DNA from: Cellvibrionaceae bacterium
GTDB taxonomy: Bacteria; Pseudomonadota; Gammaproteobacteria; Pseudomonadales; Cellvibrionaceae
DNA length: 6,606 nt
Reading direction: 5' to 3'
NCBI GenBank assembly: GCA_030597965.1
Contig: JAUVQU010000129.1
Location: forward strand, 1 to 6,606
The notes below the pieces were generated by a model, which did no database searches, was not told where the DNA came from, and saw only the letters and a list, made by a program, of their open reading frames with translations. The position numbers were made by a program, and so were the translations under genes. Positions 1 through 4,870 of this stretch are shown one piece after another (positions within the stretch are counted from its first letter, which is position 1; every line of letters begins with the position of its first letter).

Positions 1-2
1 AG

Positions 3-86
3 TTTCATGAAAACTTCACGACTACACGTAATGATTTTTATGATATGAGGGACGCAGATACCGATGATAAACTGAATAAGAACTAG
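3..86 (+). CDS. Possible C-terminal tail of an upstream gene (partial, product unknown)
   Basis: One plus-strand frame is open from the left edge to a TAG at 84-86. It encodes 27 residues, a polar acidic tail that includes DMRDADTDDKLNKN. The other two plus frames stop by base 10 and base 48. A short open stretch at a window edge is weak evidence, and no domain can be recognised in so few residues. If real, the gene lies mostly outside the window and ends 78 bases before the next start codon. It could equally be non-coding sequence. Confidence 0.35.
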   Translation, partial: FHENFTTTRNDFYDMRDADTDDKLNKN

Positions 87-102
87 CGCAGCACAAAGTC
101 TT

Positions 103-131
103 TTGAATAATTTAAAGGTTGTATCTATTTA
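103..131 (+). promoter_or_regulatory. Candidate sigma-70 promoter for the beta-CASP nuclease gene
   Basis: TTGAAT (103-108) is a good -35 match. It is followed after 17 bases by TATTTA (126-131), a mediocre -10, in an AT-rich stretch. Transcription would start around base 138 and give a leader of about 27 bases before the ATG at 165. The placement suits the gene, but AT-rich sequence makes chance matches common. Confidence 0.3.
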
Positions 132-164
132 ATTATCGGTAACTTTTCTAAGGAACTTTAAAGA

Positions 165-1520
165 ATGAAAATTACATTTCTGGGCGGTACTGAAACTGTC
201 ACCGGCTCAAAATTTTTGCTGCAAACTGGCGATACTCAAGTGCTGATAGATTGTGGTTTGTTTCAAGGTTATAAGTGGTTGCGCGAGCGCAACTGGCAGC
301 CGTTGGCTCTGGATGTTGAAAAGCTTGATGCGGTAATACTTACCCATGCTCATTTGGACCACAGTGGATTTATTCCCGCATTGTACCGACAGGGCTATCG
401 CGGCCCCGTGTATACCCACCATGCGACTCAGGCTTTGTGCGGTATTTTGTTGCCAGACAGTGGTCACATTCAGGAGGAGGACGCCCGCTTTTATGGTCGC
501 CATAAACTGGGTAAACACAGTCATCCTCAGCCGCTTTATGACCGAGCTACGGCAGAGCAAAGTTTGACATTATTTGAAGGAGTCGATTTTGATCAGACGG
601 TTAAAATAGGCGAGCTGACATTTTTTCTACAACCTGTGGGGCATATTCTTGGGGCTGCCAGTGTCATTATTGAATCCGAAGGTAAACGTATTGGATTTTC
701 TGGAGATGTTGGCCGCCCCGATGATATCTTTATGCGCCCCCCTCGAGCGCTACCGCCCCTCGATCTACTGCTTTTGGAGTCCACATACGGGAATCGCCGT
801 CATGGCGGAGTCGACCCATGGCGTCAATTAGAGACCATCGTTAATGAGACGGTCAGTGAGGGTGGTGTGTTGCTGATCCCTAGCTTTGCGGTGGGTCGAG
901 CGCAAGCATTACAGCATATGCTCGTTACTTTGATGGATGAGGGTGCTATCCCTAAATTGCCAATTTACCTTGATAGCCCCATGGCGATTAATGTCTCTGA
1001 TATTTATTGCCGTTTTACAGATCAACATCGGCTCACGGGTAAGCAATGTAAGCAGCTGGGGCAGTCAATTAATTACACGGCGGGTGTGGAGGATTCTAAG
1101 GCCATTGCCGAGCAACGCTACCCTCATATCATTATTGCTGGAAGTGGAATGGCAACAGGAGGTCGGATTCTTCATCATTTTAAACGCTTGCTTTCAAATC
1201 ATCACACGACGGTTTTGTTTACGGGTTATCAGGCGGGCGGGACACGCGGCGCAAAAATGTTACAGGGTGTCGATAGCATCAGGCTTCATGGGCAGTGGGT
1301 GCCTTGTAAAGCGCGTATTGAGGTTATGGATGGTTTATCTGGCCACGCTGATTATGTAGATATACATCGCTGGTTAGAGCAGTCTGAATTACAAAAAGCT
1401 ACCCGTATATTATTGATTCACGGTGAGGCTGAAGCGTTGGAATCACAGCGTGATTATCTGCGTCGTCACACGGATTATGAGGTGGATGTTGCCGGCTATC
1501 GGGACGTGTTTACGCTGTAA
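165..1520 (+). CDS. Beta-CASP metallo-beta-lactamase-fold RNA nuclease (COG1236/YSH1-like)
   Basis: A complete 451-residue protein with the full motif set of the beta-CASP branch of the metallo-beta-lactamase superfamily (CPSF-73-like, also Thermus TTHA0252). The MBL motifs are Asp29 in LIDCG, HAHLDHSG at 61-68, His160 in PVGHILG and Asp181 in FSGD. These are the ligands expected for two zinc ions. Motif A is Glu205 in LLLLEST. The inserted CASP domain spans roughly 210-330 and is followed by GSGMATGGR (326-334). Motif B is His394 in SGHAD and motif C is His419 in LIHGE, within a C-terminal RMMBL segment. A histidine in motif C is typical of RNA-acting members, so a cytoplasmic endo/exoribonuclease role in RNA processing or decay is the best inference; its substrate is unknown. 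The length is normal and no key residue is missing. TAAGGA at 149-154, ten bases upstream, supports the start. No hairpin terminator is visible after it. Confidence 0.92.
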   Translation: MKITFLGGTETVTGSKFLLQTGDTQVLIDCGLFQGYKWLRERNWQPLALDVEKLDAVILTHAHLDHSGFIPALYRQGYRGPVYTHHATQALCGILLPDSGHIQEEDARFYGRHKLGKHSHPQPLYDRATAEQSLTLFEGVDFDQTVKIGELTFFLQPVGHILGAASVIIESEGKRIGFSGDVGRPDDIFMRPPRALPPLDLLLLESTYGNRRHGGVDPWRQLETIVNETVSEGGVLLIPSFAVGRAQALQHMLVTLMDEGAIPKLPIYLDSPMAINVSDIYCRFTDQHRLTGKQCKQLGQSINYTAGVEDSKAIAEQRYPHIIIAGSGMATGGRILHHFKRLLSNHHTTVLFTGYQAGGTRGAKMLQGVDSIRLHGQWVPCKARIEVMDGLSGHADYVDIHRWLEQSELQKATRILLIHGEAEALESQRDYLRRHTDYEVDVAGYRDVFTL

Positions 1521-1623
1521 ATAGAGATTTAAAGCCTAAATATTACTAGAAGCTAAGTTTTAATAATCTAATGGATTAACAGCCTATATATTTCCTATGA
1601 TTCACTGGGGTTTTTTATGCAGG
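1521..1623. other. AT-rich intergenic spacer after the nuclease gene
   Basis: I found no intrinsic terminator, repeat or convincing coding frame here. A plus-strand frame opening at ATG 1597 has no Shine-Dalgarno and runs into the next gene out of frame. Transcription of the nuclease gene may therefore end by a Rho-dependent route or continue into the next gene. Confidence 0.4.
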
Positions 1624-1632
1624 TGCTATAAT
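1624..1632 (+). promoter_or_regulatory. Extended -10 promoter (TGCTATAAT) for the two-helix membrane protein gene
   Basis: TGCTATAAT is a perfect consensus -10 hexamer (1627-1632) with the TGn extension. No good -35 lies 16-18 bases upstream, which is usual for extended -10 promoters. The start site would be near 1639, leaving an untranslated leader of about 105 bases before the ATG at 1745. It makes the membrane protein gene an independent transcription unit. Confidence 0.5.
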
Positions 1633-1718
1633 TTTAATGTTCTTTTGAGTATTTCTTTAGGGACTGTGTTGACCGCTTATGTTGTGAGCGGAAAGGTCTC
1701 TCCATCAAGGCTTTCGGA

Positions 1719-1742
1719 GCGCCTGTCGGTTTCAGGGGGCGT
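1719..1742 (+). promoter_or_regulatory. Candidate Shine-Dalgarno-sequestering hairpin in the leader
   Basis: The ribosome site AGGGGG (1734-1739) lies five bases before the ATG at 1745. CGCC (1720-1723) can pair with GGCG (1738-1741), extended by T1724-G1737 and G1719-T1742 wobble pairs, with a loop of about 12 bases. This would cover part of the G run. A second small stem, CCGCTT (1673-1678) with GAGCGG (1686-1691), lies upstream in the same leader. The stems are short, so a regulatory role is inference only. Confidence 0.25.
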
Positions 1743-1744
1743 AT

Positions 1745-2299
1745 ATGAATCGACATTATTATATCAGCGACAATATTGACGAGTTGGAAGTGCTTGAGCA
1801 TGAGCTGGAGGATGAAGGTTTAGCTCGTACTCAGATCCATGTGCTCAGTCAAAGTGACCGGCAGTTAAAAGAGCATGACTTGCCGGAGGTTGAAGCGGTA
1901 CTGAAAACAGATGTGGTACACGGTACTGAGATAGGTGCACTGATTGGCTTGGCGCTGGCCATCATTGTATTGGTCTTTGCCTATGTTTTGGGTGTGGCTG
2001 AATCCACGACCTGGGTACCGTTTATTTTTCTATCGTTGCTCGCCTTAGGTTTTTGTACGTGGGAAGGCGGATTGTTTGGTATCCAAATGCCCAATACAGA
2101 TTTCCGGGCTTTCAGGGAAGTGCTTGCGGCGGGTAAGCATGTCTTGTTTGTGGATGTGGAAAAGACTCAGGAACCTGTTTTACAGGGCGTGATTAATGCA
2201 CACCCTCAGCTGCAGTTGGCGGGTGATGGTGGTGCCCGGCCACGATGGGTGATAGACGCATACAATAAGTGGTTGGGTTTCATTAGGGTGATGCCCTGA
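1745..2299 (+). CDS. Conserved-looking inner-membrane protein with two transmembrane helices, function unknown
   Basis: This 184-residue protein has three visible parts. The N-terminal 55 residues are soluble and acidic (MNRHYYISDN, then a DELEVLEHELEDE run). They resemble the short alpha/beta N-terminal module of small stress-type membrane proteins that track an elevated loop near their helices, but I cannot name the family securely. Two hydrophobic helices follow, at about 63-84 and 90-112. The first is preceded by VHGTEIGALIG, with glycines spaced like a glycine zipper; the second ends in WEGGLFGIQMP. The C-terminal 70 residues are soluble and include KHVLFVDVEK and a tail with ARPRWV. The start is supported by AGGGGG five bases upstream. 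The gene has its own promoter candidate and ends just before a strong terminator. No catalytic motif is visible and I assign no function. Confidence 0.85.
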   Translation: MNRHYYISDNIDELEVLEHELEDEGLARTQIHVLSQSDRQLKEHDLPEVEAVLKTDVVHGTEIGALIGLALAIIVLVFAYVLGVAESTTWVPFIFLSLLALGFCTWEGGLFGIQMPNTDFRAFREVLAAGKHVLFVDVEKTQEPVLQGVINAHPQLQLAGDGGARPRWVIDAYNKWLGFIRVMP

Positions 2300-2320
2300 A
2301 AGACCCATGGTCTGTAATAC

Positions 2321-2354
2321 AAAAAGGGGCTGCGATTACTCGTAGCCCCTTTTT
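2321..2354. terminator. Strong bidirectional intrinsic terminator between convergent genes
   Basis: AAAAAGGGGCTGCG (2321-2334) pairs with CGTAGCCCCTTTTT (2341-2354) around a six-base loop, with a single G-T wobble in the 14-bp stem. The flanking A and T runs give a U tract on either strand. It sits 22 bases after the membrane protein stop codon and about 90 bases past the stop of the small minus-strand gene, so it can serve both. Confidence 0.9.
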
Positions 2355-2445
2355 AGAATAATAATAGCGATTCTGTGGCTGAATGTAATACAGCTTTAGG
2401 AGGCTTTGTTGAGGGAGCTCTATCTCTTTGATTGTTTAGCTTGTA

Positions 2446-2691
2446 TCAGGCATCCGAAGAGCTGGTTAACCTTTTTTGATCGCTGTATGTCAATGCGACC
2501 TTCTGATTGTTCAGCTCCTTTTCCAGAATATTGTACTGCTCCGATAGCGTTTGAACTCGCTTGTCTATATCGGCCATTAGCTCGGTCTGATCACTTATCA
2601 AGACGGTTAGATCGATGAGCAATCCCTTAGTCTTTTCTGGAACGTCATCATGAGCCAGTAGGTGTTCAATCATGGTTCTTGTAGGGTGCAT
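2446..2691 (-). CDS. Small coiled-coil protein, 81 residues, function unknown
   Basis: The protein is short, soluble and highly charged, with no signal peptide or membrane segment. Residues about 20-68 are predicted by eye to be helical. From ISDQTELMADIDKRVQTLSE through YNILEKELNN, hydrophobic residues recur in heptad-like spacing (L38, I42, V46, L49, Y53, L56, L60), as in a coiled coil. The tail is polar and serine-rich (LTSSSDA). It is superficially like SlyX-type or other small helical proteins, but I do not recognise the family. A textbook GGAGG (2699-2703 on this strand) lies seven bases before the ATG, which strongly favours a real gene over the antisense frame. It stands alone, convergent with the membrane protein gene and downstream of nhaD, from which it is separated by the nhaD terminator. 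Confidence 0.75.
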   Translation of the reverse strand: MHPTRTMIEHLLAHDDVPEKTKGLLIDLTVLISDQTELMADIDKRVQTLSEQYNILEKELNNQKVALTYSDQKRLTSSSDA

Positions 2692-2954
2692 TGTTTAACC
2701 TCCATGTGCTTTTTCTATTTCATATTTTTGTTGCGGTTTATATGTCGAAATACGTTGATACTGCCATCTACCCTCATCCACTTTAGTATATATATTCTAC
2801 GTTGCTAATAAAACAAATCGTAAAGCTTGCTGAGACTTAATGCTGGGTAAAAGGGCTGGATTTGGCTGTATGTTTAGAAATATTCTTGGTGTCAGGCAAT
2901 TGTGATGCCTGCATAAAATTGAGTTAGATGAATGGTGGTAATTTGCTGTGCCAT
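2692..2954. other. AT-rich spacer upstream of the small coiled-coil gene
   Basis: No coding frame is supported here. On the minus strand, TATACT (2785-2790) is a fair -10 for the small gene, but without a good -35. A hairpin, CAGGCA (2893-2898) with TGCCTG (2906-2911), has a seven-base loop and no U tract, so it is not an obvious terminator. Otherwise I see nothing. Confidence 0.4.
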
Positions 2955-2986
2955 AAAAACCCCAGTCATTTCTGACTGGGGTTTTT
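2955..2986 (-). terminator. Intrinsic terminator downstream of nhaD
   Basis: This is a perfect 14-bp stem, AAAAACCCCAGTCA (2955-2968) with TGACTGGGGTTTTT (2973-2986), around a four-base loop (GAAA on the minus strand) and followed by a U run on that strand. It lies 67 bases past the nhaD stop codon. It is symmetric and could also act on plus-strand transcripts. Its core, CCAGTCATTTCTGACTGG (2962-2979), is identical to the core of the tRNA-Leu terminator at 6451-6468. Confidence 0.9.
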
Positions 2987-2988
2987 GG

Positions 2989-3010
2989 AATAATGGTGTC
3001 GGTGGGCGAA
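2989..3010 (-). pseudogene. Relic of a tRNA-Leu 3' end (acceptor stem and CCA region)
   Basis: These 22 bases match the tRNA-Leu(CAA) 3' end and its flank at 6476-6497 at 19 positions, in the same orientation. On the minus strand both read CGCCCACCG, two differing bases, then ACCATTATT. The matching terminator core follows in both copies. Upstream of the match the rest of a tRNA (anticodon arm, D arm, 5' acceptor strand) cannot be found, so only the 3' end is preserved. It may be a decayed tRNA copy or an old attachment-site-like duplication. Confidence 0.55.
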
Positions 3011-3053
3011 ACCGAAATGAGCGTTCGATCTAACCTTTTGGCAAGGCTGGCAA

Positions 3054-4448
3054 TTAAACTCCATTAACCAAAAAATGCACCCAAATACTGGCGAAATAAC
3101 CGAGGGCAATAACGGGTGTCCACTTCAAATGGCTGAAGAACGTGTAGTGTCCACGAGCCTGACCCATCAGCGCTACACCTGCCGCAGAGCCAATCGAAAG
3201 TAGGCTGCCGCCTACGCCGGCTGTCAGCGTGACCAGCAACCATTGCGTTTCTGACATGACAGGGTTCATGGTCAGAACGGCAAACATCACCGGAATGTTA
3301 TCGACGATGGCTGACATTATGCCCACCAAGATATTTGCAGTCGTTGCGCCAAGCTCGCCGTAGATGAACTCAGAAGACAGACTGAGGTAGCCGATAAAGC
3401 CTAGGCCGCCAACCGCCATAATGACACCGTAGAAAAAGAATAAGGTGTCCCACTCGGCCCGAGCAATCTTGTCGAACACGTCAAAGCTTTCAGATTCATT
3501 GCTGCCGGGGGGCATTTCCACACTATCTAATGTTGATTTGGCTCTTCTGCGAAGGTAATAGCCGAACAACTTTAAATAAGCAAGCCCCATCATCATGCCA
3601 AACACGGGGGGTAGGTGTAGGAAATTATGGAAGCAAACGGCGGTAACGATGGTCATCAGAAACAACACGACAATCGTCATGCCACCAAATTTAAGCATGC
3701 TTTCGTTGGTGTTTTCTGCTGTTGGCTTACCTTCTGGCAGGGTGAAGCTCATGATGATGGCCGGCACCAAAAAATTCACCACGGAAGGGATGAAGAGCTT
3801 GAAGAAGGTTCCGAACTCCAGAATTCCTTTCTGCCAAACCATCAAAGTCGTGATGTCGCCAAACGGGCTAAAAGCGCCGCCAGCATTAGCAGCAACAACG
3901 ATGTTGACACAGGCAATAGCAATGAACTTAGGCTTATCCTTGCCCACAGCCAGAATGACCGCGCACATAATAAGTGCAGTGGTTAAGTTGTCGGCAATAG
4001 GCGAGATGAAAAAGGCCAGAATACCGGTCAGCCAAAACAGAGAGCGATAGCTAAAACCTTTATTCACCAACCAGTTGCGCAGTTCATCAAATACCCCGCG
4101 TTCTATCATCGCGTTGATGTACGTCATTGCCACCAGCAGGAAGAAGAATAATTCGGTGTACTCCAGAAAATTATGACGGATACCTTCTGCCGTGGCATGG
4201 GGTAAACCGTGGGCATTGTAGGCAACAGCAATTAAAATCCAGATCAGCCCGGCGGCTAACAATACGGGTTTTGATTTTCTGAGGTGTATCTGTTCTTCCA
4301 GAATGACAAAAACATAAGCCACTGTGAAGATGGCTAAGGCCACGTAGCCTACCCAGTTGGAAGTTAAGTCCAGATGGGTAGCACCGTCCGAGGCATAAGA
4401 TAAGGACGGCAAGAGTAAGCCAAGAAGAAGGGTAATGATGAAGTTCAT
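3054..4448 (-). CDS. nhaD: NhaD-type sodium/proton antiporter
   Basis: A complete 464-residue integral membrane protein of the ion transporter superfamily. It exports Na+ (and usually Li+) in exchange for protons across the inner membrane, supporting sodium and pH homeostasis in marine and alkaline settings. A hydrophobic N-terminal segment (1-19) ending SLSYAS is followed by about twelve helices. Family signatures are VILEEQIHLRKSKPV (48-62), SPIADNLTTALIM (149-161), NAGGAFSPFGDITTLMVW (188-205), IVDNIPVMFA (381-390) and GVGGSLLSIGSAAGVALMG (411-429). The two DN pairs, Asp153-Asn154 and Asp383-Asn384, sit in the two inverted-repeat halves. Glu99, Asn188, Asp198, Thr200 and Thr201 are also present; from memory, their Vibrio counterparts matter for transport. 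A hydrophilic loop lies at about 300-328. The Shine-Dalgarno is weak (GAGA about nine bases upstream), but no better start fits. It is transcribed alone, with its own terminator. Confidence 0.96.
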   Translation of the reverse strand: MNFIITLLLGLLLPSLSYASDGATHLDLTSNWVGYVALAIFTVAYVFVILEEQIHLRKSKPVLLAAGLIWILIAVAYNAHGLPHATAEGIRHNFLEYTELFFFLLVAMTYINAMIERGVFDELRNWLVNKGFSYRSLFWLTGILAFFISPIADNLTTALIMCAVILAVGKDKPKFIAIACVNIVVAANAGGAFSPFGDITTLMVWQKGILEFGTFFKLFIPSVVNFLVPAIIMSFTLPEGKPTAENTNESMLKFGGMTIVVLFLMTIVTAVCFHNFLHLPPVFGMMMGLAYLKLFGYYLRRRAKSTLDSVEMPPGSNESESFDVFDKIARAEWDTLFFFYGVIMAVGGLGFIGYLSLSSEFIYGELGATTANILVGIMSAIVDNIPVMFAVLTMNPVMSETQWLLVTLTAGVGGSLLSIGSAAGVALMGQARGHYTFFSHLKWTPVIALGYFASIWVHFLVNGV

Positions 4449-4864
4449 TGAAGCGTCTCAAAATATGTGGTGATTTAAACGGGGAGGATCTTATTTGAAA
4501 CATTCGTTCAACGCCATGATTAGTATCAAATATCTACAGATGGATTGCTGTGGGAGCCAGCCATGCTGGCGAATGGTTCGCTCAAGGTGAATTGATGCGT
4601 AGCAACAAGAGAGGGCACCCTGGGGTGTGCGAGGCAATCTCCTACAGAGAGAGTCAATACTCGGTACTTGAAAATAAAATCATCACCCGTGCAAAGCTCT
4701 CGTGTCATCAATTTTTGAGCGGCTTCTTAAGTTGATACATTCAATCGGGAGCTCCGTAACAGAACGCCTATATTGAAAGGGAAGATCGTACGATCCGGTA
4801 CAGTTGAGGGGCGGCTATGTGGATTGCCTCAACTATGCTGACATAAAGGGCGCCTGCTTTAATG
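4449..4864. other. Spacer between nhaD and the GGDEF gene, carrying palindromes
   Basis: No protein-coding frame is credible in this 416-base stretch; frames of about 61 codons on both strands lack ribosome sites and read through the repeats. It must contain the nhaD promoter (minus strand, probably 4450-4540), but no clear -35/-10 pair stands out. It holds a REP-like inverted pair (4549-4646), a perfect 12-base palindrome GATCGTACGATC (4784-4795), an 8-bp inverted repeat AGTTGAGG/CCTCAACT (4802-4834) and a hairpin overlapping the end of the GGDEF gene. Confidence 0.5.
4549..4646. repeat. REP-like palindromic element pair in inverted orientation (BIME-like)
   Basis: The left unit begins TGTGGGAG (4549-4556) and runs into the stem GCCAGC-CAT-GCTGGC (4556-4570). 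An overlapping palindrome follows, GCGAA-TGG-TTCGC (4569-4581). The right unit, read on the minus strand from 4646, begins TGTAGGAG and continues ATTGCCTCGCA; next to it lies CACC-CTGG-GGTG (4616-4627). A GTGG or GTAG head followed by a palindrome is the hallmark of REP sequences mobilised by RAYT transposases in pseudomonads and relatives, and two heads facing outward make a BIME-like unit. The right unit's palindrome is poor. No RAYT gene is in the window. Confidence 0.6.
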
Positions 4865-4870
4865 TCAGCA
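4836..4870 (-). terminator. Hairpin overlapping the GGDEF gene stop codon, possible terminator
   Basis: TGCTGACAT (4836-4844) pairs perfectly with ATGTCAGCA (4862-4870), with a further AAAG/CTTT pairing inside. The stop codon (4865-4867) is in the stem. A competing stem, GCCTGCT (4852-4858) with AGCAGGC (4867-4873), uses the same bases. Neither is followed by a convincing U tract on the minus strand, so this may act as a 3'-end stabiliser rather than a classical terminator. Confidence 0.4.

Noticed and set aside
207..1359. Several frames inside the beta-CASP gene, including 117 codons on the minus strand and 140 codons in another plus frame.
   Set aside because: The nuclease frame carries all catalytic motifs; the others are out-of-frame or antisense by-products.
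1597..1779. A 60-codon plus-strand frame overlapping the start of the membrane protein gene.
   Set aside because: It has no ribosome site, spans the promoter and leader of the next gene, and has unlikely composition for a real small protein.
2406..2618. A plus-strand frame starting at TTG with AGGAGG (2398-2403) just upstream, possible 70-residue gene.
   Set aside because: It is fully antisense to the small coiled-coil gene, which has the better start and ribosome site. The TTG is only two bases from the AGGAGG (five for the next TTG), and the product is a cysteine- and proline-containing mix with no recognisable fold.
3595..4050. Long plus-strand frames (119 and 151 codons) opposite nhaD.
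   Set aside because: They are antisense shadows of a strongly conserved membrane protein and have no ribosome site or domain of their own.
4526..4735. Overlapping 61-codon frames on both strands in the nhaD-GGDEF spacer.
   Set aside because: They read through the REP-like palindromes, have no ribosome sites, and exist on both strands because palindromic sequence is open in both directions.
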